60,905 bases of DNA from Lamprocystis purpurea DSM 4197 (GCF_000379525.1 NZ_KB902512.1:1-60905), one strand, 5' to 3'; positions 1 through 6,747 are shown, counted from the stretch's first letter. Notes: a model not told the origin generated them from the sequence alone. A program made the numbers and translations.

Positions 1-253
1 TACCACAGAGGAAATAGGGGACGTACCACAGAGGAAATAGGGGACGTACCACAGAGGAAATAGGGGACGTACCACAGAGGAAATAGGGGACGTACGGCCT
101 TGATCATCGTTCCGGCCAGCGGCCACCTACTGGAGTCCAAGGCTTCAGCCTTGGTCCTGAAAATCCAAGGCTGACGCCTTGGACTCCGGCCTGGGGCGGC
201 CGGAACGATGATCAAGGCCGGACGTACCACAGAGGAAATAGGGGACGTACCAC
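1..253. repeat. 23-bp tandem direct repeat array (family D), interrupted
   Basis: Four perfect head-to-tail copies of a 23-bp unit (TACCACAGAGGAAATAGGGG plus ACG) occupy 1-92. A fifth copy is split: its first three bases are at 93-95 and the remainder at 228-247, followed by a partial sixth copy at 248-253. The array may continue beyond the window edge. There are no spacers, so this is not a CRISPR. Units of this type resemble REP-like repeats that accompany IS200-like (RAYT) transposases, but no transposase is visible here. Confidence 0.9.
88..227. mobile_element. Palindromic element family B, copy 1, with 8-bp target duplication
   Basis: Nearly perfect terminal inverted repeats of 22 bp sit at 96-117 and 198-219 (core CTTGATCATCGTTCCGGCC). 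A second inner palindrome is built on GGAGTCCAAGGC. The element is flanked by the 8-bp direct repeat GGACGTAC (88-95 and 220-227). Removing the element and one repeat copy restores the 23-bp array perfectly, so it is an insertion. It has no coding capacity and is presumably mobilised in trans. Confidence 0.85.
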
Positions 254-296
254 GGATATGTCAGCGGGATAAAGACCGAGCACCGAGACCTCGGAG

Positions 297-553
297 CTAC
301 GCCTGAACCTGTGCCAATGGCAGGAAGAGCGTCATCGGCGAGTCGAGCAGGGGAATGAATTCGTGGTGAAGGTAGAACGCCAAGGCGGCCTCGTCCTTGG
401 CGTGCACGGTCATGGCAAAGGTGCGATCTCCGAACGGGCGGCACGCGCCAAAGCGTCGGCCACTAAGGCGCTGCCGAGACCTTGGCCACGGAAGGCTTGA
501 TCGACGGCCAAGCGTCCCAGCCGAACAGCGGGGATCGATGGGTAACGGGTCAT
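297..553 (-). pseudogene. Broken GNAT-family toxin (TacT-like)
   Basis: The ATG overlaps the stop of the upstream antitoxin gene (ATGA at 553-550), the usual coupling in TacAT modules. The first frame reads RLGRLAVDQAFRGQGLGSAL, the acetyl-CoA binding Q/R-x-x-G-x-G/A loop of GNAT acetyltransferases, and then stops after about 44 codons. A +1 frame continues with TVHAKDEAALAFYLHHEFIP and ends in LPLAQVQA at 297, the normal C terminus of the family. The N-terminal half (roughly 60-80 residues) is also absent. Family members acetylate charged tRNAs. With a truncation and a frameshift this copy cannot make an active toxin. Confidence 0.8.
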
Positions 554-831
554 TCTCCGCCGAGCAGCTCGCGACGGCGGGCGAAGGCGCGCTCTAATGC
601 CGGAGAGGGTGGCGGCGGGGACAGGAGTGCCTCGGCGAAACGCTCCGAATCAGCCAGGGACAGGCGTATGACCTCGGTCTCCGCGATGGTGCGTTGGGCG
701 GCTTCTTGGACCGCGGCGACCACGAAGTCAGTTATGGCGATGCCCCGGATCTCGGCGGCCCGCTTGAGCATGGCGTGCAGGTCCGCGCCGATGGGGGTGT
801 CAATGTGGGTCGTGGACGTGCTGGTCGACAT
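550..831 (-). CDS. TacA-like (DUF1778) antitoxin
   Basis: A 93-residue protein with the ribbon-helix-helix pattern of DUF1778 antitoxins: a short N-terminal strand around residues 9-15, then helices with AAEIRGIAITDFV, and an acidic/proline-rich C-terminal tail that normally wraps the GNAT toxin (L-S-x-x-D-x-x-x-F-x-x-A-L motif at about residues 58-70). It would bind DNA as a dimer and neutralise the toxin. It is complete, while the overlapping toxin gene downstream is broken, so this is an intact antitoxin left without a functional local partner. Confidence 0.85.
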   Translation of the reverse strand: MSTSTSTTHIDTPIGADLHAMLKRAAEIRGIAITDFVVAAVQEAAQRTIAETEVIRLSLADSERFAEALLSPPPPSPALERAFARRRELLGGE

Positions 832-849
832 TGGGCTGTCCTCCCTGGC

Positions 850-1059
850 TCATGCGGCGGCCGGGAGCGAAATGCTGATGGCCAGAGGTTTTACTTCCCC
901 ATGCTCAAGCCGCTCTGCGAGCACCCGAAGGGCTAACGCCTCGGCCTTTGCCATGGCGCTGTCCTTTGATCCGCCGTAGGCGAGAGCGCCAGGCAGTTCA
1001 AGCACTTCGGCCAGCCACCGCCCATCGTCTTCCTGCTCGCACTCAAGTGTGAAGTTCAT
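850..1059 (-). CDS. HicB-family antitoxin, orphan
   Basis: 69 residues starting MNFTLECEQEDDGRWLAEV, the HicB partial RNase H-like fold (strand, acidic turn, strand, helix with AMAKAEALALRVLAERLEHG). A GAGG ribosome binding site 8 bp upstream selects this ATG; a longer in-frame start at 1098 runs through remnant sequence and is not favoured. HicB normally pairs with the dsRBD-fold mRNA interferase HicA. No HicA gene lies on either side: the next gene downstream is the tacA homologue after 18 bp, and upstream are fragments. It may be a relic or act in trans. Confidence 0.8.
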   Translation of the reverse strand: MNFTLECEQEDDGRWLAEVLELPGALAYGGSKDSAMAKAEALALRVLAERLEHGEVKPLAISISLPAAA

Positions 1060-1069
1060 GGGTGGTTCC

Positions 1070-1160
1070 TCAAATGGTTGCGATAAAGCGTTCGGCATCC
1101 ACCGGGCCGCGCGCGGCGATCAGTGCCCGGACCCCGGCCAGTTTCAGCTCAGACTCGGTT
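1070..1160 (-). pseudogene. Remnant of a small conserved hypothetical gene
   Basis: One frame reads ELKLAGVRALIAARGPVDAE and ends in RFIATI followed by a TGA that overlaps the GAGG ribosome binding site of the hicB gene. From memory, this N-terminal segment resembles a family of about 65-residue proteins (continuing with a W/Y-rich half) often found next to PIN-domain toxins; no search was run. The C-terminal half is missing here and no start codon is evident. I read it as a deletion remnant. Confidence 0.4.
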
Positions 1161-1229
1161 TTCGGCGTCAGTTTGCGTCTGCTGGTCGAAGGGCCGGTTG
1201 AAGCAGCAGATGTCGAGATAAATCAGCAC
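1149..1229 (-). pseudogene. N-terminal fragment of a PIN-domain toxin
   Basis: The frame beginning at a GTG reads VLIYLDICCFNRPFDQQTQT and then DAENRV before a stop. This is the first strand and first catalytic Asp of PIN ribonucleases of the type that start YLDxCCLNRPFD. Only about 26 of the expected 140-160 residues remain, so three of the four acidic active-site residues are gone. The fragment overlaps the neighbouring hypothetical remnant in another frame. Confidence 0.6.
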
Positions 1230-1418
1230 GCCGTCATGTCTTCGATGGCCGAAGCGATCGACGGACAGCATACTATCAGCGCTGCGCGCTGCTCGATAGG
1301 GGGCCGTACCACGGAATCCCTCTGGAGCGGGCCTTAACTCGGTGTGGGTCGGCGCTTGGTCATCGACGTACAAGCAGCGGCATAGGCCCGCAGGATTCGG
1401 CGACGAAGAAACGGATGG

Positions 1419-1748
1419 TTAGCTTTTAACTGGAGGGGTGGCCAGCCATTCCTTTAGGATTGTATTAACTCGGGTCTGCCACCCCGGGCCACTCGCTCGA
1501 AGAGCACCGACAACGTCAGGATCTAGCCGGATAGCGACCTGCTCTTTTGGGGGACGTTTGTTTGGTCATCGAGTTCGCCGCAAAGCTGAAATGGTGGCTG
1601 CCACGCCGCCACCCTCAGTAACGGTTGCATTGTGCCAATCGACTCTGCCATTATCTGCTGACGAGGTGGGCGCAACTGCCTTTGCAGCTTCAATTTCAGA
1701 CGGACTAAATTGAGCGGAAGTACTCATCGGCGTCTTTGCGGTCGGCAT
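1419..1748 (-). pseudogene. brnA-like antitoxin with in-frame stop codon
   Basis: The ATG frame starts MPTAKTPMSTSAQFSPSEIE and reaches RRTR, then TGA (1568-1566), then continues in the same frame PNKRPPKEQVAIRLDPDVVG and ends RVNTILKEWLATPPVKS at 1419. The second part is the ribbon-helix-helix DNA-binding domain of BrnA antitoxins, where glycine is usual at the stop position (GGA to TGA would be a single substitution). The DNA-binding half is therefore separated from its start. The gene overlaps the brnT remnant, as in intact modules. Confidence 0.8.
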
Positions 1749-1806
1749 AGCGGCAAGAGATTATGTGAAGGTTTTCCCTTCGCTTTGACTCATCCCAAGC
1801 GATCAT
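1705..1806 (-). pseudogene. brnT-like toxin with internal deletion
   Basis: A 33-codon frame starts MIAWDESKRRENL, which is the N terminus of BrnT (RelE-like RNase), and jumps directly to HIISCRYADRKDADEYF, which looks like the C-terminal strand and helix of the family. About 55-60 central residues, including most of the RNase core, are missing, yet the frame is intact across the junction. Its end overlaps the brnA start. Together the two genes are a dead BrnTA module. Confidence 0.7.
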
Positions 1807-2320
1807 CGGCAAAATGTATATGCATTTTGCGGGCTTGTCAATCGGATTTTGGACGCTGCACCTTGTGTTTAAAACTCAGTTGCCGTGGGATTTGGTCCGC
1901 TAGCAGGGGAAAGACAGCGTCGCGGAGCTTGCCCTGGTTACTCAAGAGGATGGGGTCAGGTCTTTCCTTTTGCCTTGACCCCTTGCCCCTCCTGGCCGCC
2001 GCGAGGTCCGCCAAGTGCGACCCCGTGCGGTCGGACGCAGCGGCGTACCTTGCCGCACGGGACGATTCCCTTGTTACTGTGCGACCGCTGTTGGAGCTGG
2101 TGCCCGGTTGGGAGGTTGTTTTGGGTGAGGTCGACTCCGGTTGCTTGACTAGGGGGGGTAGTGAGACCTAATCTGTAGCCAGAGGGCGTATCTACGGTGG
2201 TTGGCACACCACGGCAACTGCCCGAGCGGTTTTCGCCCCGCGGTCCCCGCCGATCAAGCCGTGATCTCTGACTCAGGTTGTTTTCGAACCGATGGTTTTT
2301 AACATATCGAGAGATGAGCG
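1807..2320. other. Intergenic region, no gene; REP-like hairpin
   Basis: No convincing coding frame. At about 1954-1984 there is an imperfect inverted repeat GGGGTCAGG...CCTTGACCCC of the kind scattered with RAYT-type transposases. The rest, up to the gene at 2321, shows no structure I can name. The promoter for the 2321-3244 cassette should be in the last 100 bases. Confidence 0.5.
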
Positions 2321-2614
2321 ATGAATAGCACGTTTTCCGTCACTAAAGATGGCGATGGTACATGGGTTACCCGCGATACCGATTCCGGGCGTACTACGAA
2401 AGCCTATCTCAATAAGAGCGAAGCGATGGTTGCAGCACGGGCGATCGCAAAAAGTGGTGGGAAAGTCATCATTCACGGCGTACAAGGGGATGTACAGGAT
2501 GTCATTGGCGTAAAAGATGCGTCTCAGGCTGGAATCAGAAAAGCCCCTGTTCGGCGTCGATTAAGCAGTCGCGATGTCAACATTGCCATAGCCAAAGTCT
2601 TAGAGAAAGGATAA
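2321..2614 (+). CDS. DUF2188-like small protein
   Basis: 97 residues. The first 60 (VTKDGDGTWVTRDTDSGRTT, then SEAMVAARAIAKSGGKVIIHG) follow the DUF2188 pattern: two short strands, a helix carrying AxxxA, then a strand with xIIHGxxG. The C-terminal 30 residues are basic (KAPVRRRLSSRD), suggesting nucleic-acid or partner binding. The function of the family is not known. It is 15 bp upstream of the gene at 2630 and almost certainly co-transcribed with it. Confidence 0.75.
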   Translation: MNSTFSVTKDGDGTWVTRDTDSGRTTKAYLNKSEAMVAARAIAKSGGKVIIHGVQGDVQDVIGVKDASQAGIRKAPVRRRLSSRDVNIAIAKVLEKG

Positions 2615-2629
2615 TAACGGACTGCGCCG

Positions 2630-3244
2630 ATGGCGTCCGAATACGATTTGAACGTTTTCATCAACTGCCCGTTTGACGAAGACTATACGCCCCTACTTGA
2701 TGCCATCCTGTTCGCGATCTATGCTTGTGGCTACCGGCCGCGCTGTGCTATGGAAGCGGACAATGCGGGCGACATAAGAATCGAGAAGATCAACCGCATC
2801 ATTTCTCAATGCCGGTTCGGGATTCACGATATATCTAGAACCGAATTGGACATAGCGAACGGCCTTCCCCGGTTTAACATGCCCTTGGAGCTTGGCTTAT
2901 TTCTTGGCGCCAAGAAATTTGGCTCGCAGACCCAAAGAGGGAAGATCGCGATTATCTTCGATACAGAGCAATACCGATATCAGAAATTCATATCGGATAT
3001 TGCTGGGCAAGACATCCACGCGCACGATAACCACCCGGGCAAGCTTATCCGCAGTATCCGCAACGCTCTCAACAGCGCAAGCCCCAATGGACGGATTCCA
3101 GGCGCGGCGGCAATTATCGACGGCTATGATCAATACCAGTCGAAGCGCCCTGAATTGATGCAGCAGTTATCTCTCGAAGAGGGCGATTTGACTTACGCTG
3201 ACAAGACGCAGCTCATCGAGCAGTGGCTGCAGTTTACTGCCTGA
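2630..3244 (+). CDS. Conserved INCPFDEDY protein, Rossmann/TIR-like
   Basis: 204 residues, not a named family to me. It begins with a hydrophobic strand followed by an acidic loop (VFINCPFDEDY, residues 9-19), then a long helix. A second strand ends GIHDISR (64-70), and PRFNMPLELGLFLGAKKFG (80-98) carries a conserved Glu (E87) at the head of a helix. This strand-loop-helix order with a late helix-capping Glu recalls TIR domains and nucleoside 2-deoxyribosyltransferase-like folds, which cleave NAD or nucleotides. That is inference by pattern only. With the upstream DUF2188-like gene and the surrounding toxin-antitoxin debris it looks like a two-gene defence or stress cassette. Confidence 0.65.
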   Translation: MASEYDLNVFINCPFDEDYTPLLDAILFAIYACGYRPRCAMEADNAGDIRIEKINRIISQCRFGIHDISRTELDIANGLPRFNMPLELGLFLGAKKFGSQTQRGKIAIIFDTEQYRYQKFISDIAGQDIHAHDNHPGKLIRSIRNALNSASPNGRIPGAAAIIDGYDQYQSKRPELMQQLSLEEGDLTYADKTQLIEQWLQFTA

Positions 3245-3548
3245 GCGGAGCTTGCCGGCCTAGCCGGGGTGGATTGCTTTAGATGACCATGCTGCAGGAG
3301 TACCGAAAGGGCATATCTGTTATTCTGCAAGCAAGGGTTCGATAAGATCTGCGCTCGCTTCGATGCCGCTCGGCTCGACCGGCATGGGCCGCCCTGCGGC
3401 GAGCAAATCGGCGATGGGGCCAGCGAGCCGTCCGGCTCTTTGAGGTCCGCGAGGCTCAGTTCAAGGCAACCGGTTCCACTCAACGGTCGGCCACGAATCA
3501 AATGTTCGGGACGGGGCGAATGCCCCGTCCCGCCGCGGGAGGACTCAA
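3245..3548. other. Intergenic region with strong hairpin
   Basis: A perfect hairpin GGGACGGGGC-GAAT-GCCCCGTCCC lies at about 3510-3533, just before the TPR gene. On the minus strand at about 3340-3440 a short open stretch ends in DLIEPLLAE plus stop. It has coding-like composition but no start and no family I recognise, and could be a gene remnant. Nothing else is seen. Confidence 0.4.
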
Positions 3549-4007
3549 GTGAATGCACGCAATGACCGGTTGATCCAGACGATCCTGTTGGTCAACTTGT
3601 GGCTGTGCGGCTGGGCCTGGGTCCAGGCCGGCGATGCCGACGCACTGATTGCCGCGGGCGAGTCTAAACTCAAGATCGGTGAGATCGATGCCGCCATCGT
3701 CGACCTGCGTCAGGCCGTCGCGGTGGACCCGGCATCCAGCCGCGCCCAGACCCGGCTTGGCGGCGCTTTGTTGCTCAAGCAGCAGAACGCGGCAGCGATC
3801 GACGCCTTCCGTGCCGCGATCACGCTTTCCGCGAACAACGCCGACGCCTTCATCGGCATGGCCATCGCCTATCTGCACAGCGGTGACGACGCCCTGGCCC
3901 GCGCCGCGCTGGAGGAGGCCAAGCGCATCGATCCGACGCGGGCGGCCAAGATCGATGAACTCATCGCCTCAATCGATCAGCGTGCGATGAGCGGCGGTGG
4001 GCACTGA
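3549..4007 (+). CDS. Exported TPR-repeat protein
   Basis: 152 residues from a GTG start preceded by GGAGG. The N terminus (TILLVNLWLCGWAWVQAGDA) is a signal peptide cleaved near residue 26. The rest is about three tetratricopeptide repeats (for example KIGEIDAAIVDLRQAVAVDP and QQNAAAIDAFRAAITLS), a protein-binding superhelix. It probably acts in the periplasm as an adaptor; the partner cannot be told. It stands alone, convergent with mqo. Confidence 0.75.
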   Translation: MNARNDRLIQTILLVNLWLCGWAWVQAGDADALIAAGESKLKIGEIDAAIVDLRQAVAVDPASSRAQTRLGGALLLKQQNAAAIDAFRAAITLSANNADAFIGMAIAYLHSGDDALARAALEEAKRIDPTRAAKIDELIASIDQRAMSGGGH

Positions 4008-4078
4008 AGTCTGGGACTCCACAGAGCGCCGGCGCGGCGTGCGTCAGTGACCGCGGAAAAGGCGGGCCCGGCCGGAGG

Positions 4079-5500
4079 TCAACCGGCCCGCGCAAAGGCT
4101 TGCGGGTCGGCGTCATCCTCGACCGACTGCACGCGGGTATCCTCGTACCCCATCAGGAGTTCGCGCTCAAAAGCTTGCTCGTCGATCTGTGCCCCGAGAC
4201 GCCGGGCGACGGTGCGCATGTCGGCCTCGCCGCTGCCCAGACACCCGGTGCCGCCCGGCGAAGGCGCCATGTTGAAGATGATGCCATCCCCGTTGGTGAT
4301 CTTGGTCTCGCCCATGCGCAGCCGTCCGGTGCTGCGGTCGACGAGTAGCGGGCGCACGCCGCCAAACCCTTCCGCATAGGTCACATCGGCGACGGTCAGG
4401 GATGGGACGATCTTGCGGATTTCCTTGATGAAGAAGCGACGGTTGAGTCCGGGGACCTCGTCGAGCAGACCGCGCAGCAGGTCGTTGCGCAGTTCCGGTG
4501 CCTTGATCAGATCCCAGAGCGCGACCGCCATTTGGTGATCGAGCCGCAGCACCTGGAAGAACTCCCGGCCGGTCGACCGGTTGCGGCGCTCCAGTCGGGG
4601 CAGCATGAGCGCGGTGGGTCCGAACCGGGTCTTGCCGCTCGCCTTGATGTCATGATCTCCGTGGACCGCGGCGAACGGCAGGCGCCCTGGGTCCTGCACC
4701 CGGTAGACCTTGCCGTTCAGGACTTCGGGTGCGAAATAGAAGGATCCGGCCATGGGCAGGCAGGCATAGTCATGCCCCAACCCCATCTGCTGGGCCATCA
4801 CCAGCGAATGGCCGCCGGCGCAGACCACCACGGTGCGCGCCTGTAACAAGCCGCGATTGGTGTCCAGTACATAGTCCGGCCCGTCCCGCGTGATGCTCGC
4901 GACGCTGGTCGAGAAGAGTTGCGTGATCTGTCGGTCCGCAACCCGGTCCAGTCGTACGCAGGCGTGCGAGAAGGACTCGGCGAGTGCGGCGAAGTCGACC
5001 GCGCAATAGGCATCCGGCGTCCCGGTGGCGACGATCTCCTCCGGCCGCCAGGCCCCGTCCACCAGTGCGACATTGGGTTCGATGTCCGCAATCGCCCGGT
5101 GCTCCAGCAGTTGCATGCGCGGGAACAGATCCTTGAAGGTTTCGAACCGGCGGCGCAGATAAGCGCTCTCCACGGGCCCGACCCCCAAGACCATCTTGGG
5201 CATCGAGAAGATGATGCGGTCGCGGTCTCGCGCTGCCAGCTTGACCGCGTAGTTGATCACCATGGCACCGGTACGCCGCACCGCCCGCGCCTTTTCCAGG
5301 TTGTAGCTGGTTTCGAGGTCGCCGCAGTGGATGGTCTGGCTGTTGTTATGCGCGTGTGAGTTGACCTGTGCGACGCTGTCGCACTGTTCCACCAGGCAGA
5401 GCCGTTTCAGGTCCGTGAACCGGGCCAGTTGATAGAGAAGCGCGGTACCGGTTACGCCGGCGCCTACGACCAGGCAGTCGTATTTCGTTGATAAGGTCAT
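4079..5500 (-). CDS. mqo: Malate:quinone oxidoreductase-like FAD enzyme
   Basis: 473 residues. The N terminus has the FAD Rossmann motif VVGAGVTGTALLYQLA (about 11-26), then AQVNSHAHNNSQTIHCGDLE (about 43-62) and MPKMVLGVG, which match the short Mqo type known from Campylobacter and Helicobacter. A second dinucleotide motif (RTVVVCAGGHS) and a C-terminal GGTGCLGSGEAD FAD-contact loop complete the fold. Mqo oxidises malate to oxaloacetate at the membrane and passes electrons to quinone. Related FAD oxidoreductases are possible, so the substrate is inferred. It is a single gene with a long AT-rich upstream region (5600-5680). Confidence 0.75.
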   Translation of the reverse strand: MTLSTKYDCLVVGAGVTGTALLYQLARFTDLKRLCLVEQCDSVAQVNSHAHNNSQTIHCGDLETSYNLEKARAVRRTGAMVINYAVKLAARDRDRIIFSMPKMVLGVGPVESAYLRRRFETFKDLFPRMQLLEHRAIADIEPNVALVDGAWRPEEIVATGTPDAYCAVDFAALAESFSHACVRLDRVADRQITQLFSTSVASITRDGPDYVLDTNRGLLQARTVVVCAGGHSLVMAQQMGLGHDYACLPMAGSFYFAPEVLNGKVYRVQDPGRLPFAAVHGDHDIKASGKTRFGPTALMLPRLERRNRSTGREFFQVLRLDHQMAVALWDLIKAPELRNDLLRGLLDEVPGLNRRFFIKEIRKIVPSLTVADVTYAEGFGGVRPLLVDRSTGRLRMGETKITNGDGIIFNMAPSPGGTGCLGSGEADMRTVARRLGAQIDEQAFERELLMGYEDTRVQSVEDDADPQAFARAG

Positions 5501-5681
5501 GGTTTGGGGCCTTTACGCGCGGCGCGCGGCAAGTCGTTCAGAGAGCGCGGCCGCGATCGCGGGTTTTGTGCAGCGCAGCATTACCTTAACAGTAGCCTAA
5601 GTGGGGGGATTGAGACACCCGCTGATTGGCATTTCTTATATTAAATAAATCAATTCTTACTGTTGGAAGACAGAGTCCACT

Positions 5682-5933
5682 GTGTTTCCTGTCTGTCGAC
5701 AAGTGGATGTGCTCGGCACGGGTGTACCCCTTGAGTTTACGGTGGCACGCGCCAACCTGTCGACACTTCGCACCGCCTGTTTGAAAAAACTTCAACTAAG
5801 CGCCCGCGCCTGGCTCAAGGAACCGGCCAAGGCGTTAGGTGGACAGACCCCATTGGCGTATCTGGGTACCGAGGTCGGTGCGGCCGAAGTGCATCGCCTG
5901 ATCGCCCGACTGGGGCTGGGCATTTACCCCTGA
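5682..5933 (+). CDS. Truncated Xre/MbcA-type antitoxin (toxin-binding part only)
   Basis: 83 residues from a GTG. The C-terminal half (ARAWLKEPAKALGGQTPLAY followed by TEVGAAEVHRLIARLGLGIYP) is the MbcA/ParS/Xre toxin-binding domain (DUF2384) that plugs the RES toxin. Homologues carry about 70-80 additional residues with an Xre helix-turn-helix; here the first 35 residues look unrelated, so the DNA-binding part is probably lost. The stop overlaps the toxin start (CCTGATGC around 5933), so the pair is translationally coupled. Toxin neutralisation may persist while autoregulation is lost. Confidence 0.7.
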   Translation: MFPVCRQVDVLGTGVPLEFTVARANLSTLRTACLKKLQLSARAWLKEPAKALGGQTPLAYLGTEVGAAEVHRLIARLGLGIYP

Positions 5934-6418
5934 TGCTGGTGTATCGATTGGTCAAAGCGCGCTTCGCCGCGAGCGCCTTGGATGGCCGAGGTGCCAAGAT
6001 CTACGGCGGGCGCTGGAACAGTCCCGGCACGTCAATGCTCTATGCCTCGCAGAGCATCGCGCTGGTCGCTCTGGAGTTACTGGTTCATCTGGGGCGGAGC
6101 GAGGTCCTGGGAGGCTATCGGCTGTTCACACTTGAAATCGCAGACGATGCGTTGATGCGCTTGGATGCCGCGTGTTTTCCCGACAATTGGCGCGCCGATC
6201 CCGCCCCCGGCGGCATCGTCGGCATCGGCGACGGTTGGGTGGCAGCGGGGCGCTCGGTCGCCCTGCGGGTGCCGAGCACCCTCATCCCGCGTGAGCACAA
6301 CGTCTTGTTGAATCCGGCTCATCCGGATTTTCGGGCCATCGCCGGGGGCGCGGCTGACGAGCCCTTCGGCTTCGATCCCCGCCTGGCACCCCCTGTCACG
6401 CCGGGCGTGGTTCGCTGA
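5933..6418 (+). CDS. RES-domain toxin (NAD-degrading)
   Basis: 161 residues, full length for the family. The RES motifs are present: YRLVKARFAASALDGRGAKI with the first Arg (about residue 4), GGRWNSPGTSMLYASQS with the central Arg (about 27) and Tyr (about 36), and ALELLVHLG with the Glu (about 46). VPSTLIPREHNVLLNPAHPDF matches the typical C-terminal block with a conserved Asn-Pro. RES toxins (MbcT, ParT-like) cleave NAD or ADP-ribosylate targets. The gene is coupled to the truncated antitoxin upstream and followed by nested repeats. Confidence 0.9.
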   Translation: MLVYRLVKARFAASALDGRGAKIYGGRWNSPGTSMLYASQSIALVALELLVHLGRSEVLGGYRLFTLEIADDALMRLDAACFPDNWRADPAPGGIVGIGDGWVAAGRSVALRVPSTLIPREHNVLLNPAHPDFRAIAGGAADEPFGFDPRLAPPVTPGVVR

Positions 6419-6427
6419 ACCTTGGAG

Positions 6428-6699
6428 GGTAGGGGCGGGTTTGAAACCCCAGCAATTCCAAATTTGGGCGGCACCGCGCGACCTCTGGTGGATGCGGCGC
6501 GCGCGACCGCCGTGCCGAGTCCCTGAGACCGAGCGGCGCGCCTTATCCACCCTACAACGGAGCCGGTTTCGTAGGGTGGATAAGCGCAGCGCATCCACCA
6601 TCGGCCTCGCTGCCGACACGCTGTTGGCGGCGGCCACCAAAATTTGGAACTGCTGTTGAAACCCGCCCCTACGTCCGGTTATCACGTCCGAATGCTATA
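6428..6699. mobile_element. Family A element interrupted by family C element (9-bp target duplication)
   Basis: A 206-bp palindromic element (family C, 6450-6655; ends CAGCAATTCCAAATTTGGG and its near-complement) sits inside the central hairpin of a family A element. The 9-bp repeat TTGAAACCC flanks it at 6441-6449 and 6656-6664. Deleting the insert and one repeat restores the family A hairpin (AGGGGCGGGTTTGAAACCCG and so on). The right end of A finishes at GTCCGAATGCTATA (6686-6699). Its left end is degenerate. No coding capacity. The nest fills the 329-bp gap between the RES toxin and prfC. Confidence 0.85.
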
Positions 6700-6747
6700 C
6701 TCCCGCGGTTACGCCGTACCCTTTGTCACCCTGTCCAGTCCCTTGCT

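Noticed and set aside
1-253. CRISPR-like direct repeats
   Set aside because: The 23-bp units are directly contiguous with no spacers, and the only interruption is a mobile palindrome with a target duplication.
850-1098. Earlier start of the hicB-type gene at 1098
   Set aside because: The additional 13 residues are out-of-frame remnant sequence; the ATG at 1059 has a proper ribosome binding site and matches the family N terminus.
1566-1568. Possible recoded (selenocysteine) TGA in the brnA-like gene
   Set aside because: The homologous position is usually glycine, no SECIS-like hairpin stands out, and the partner toxin is also broken, so a nonsense mutation is simpler.
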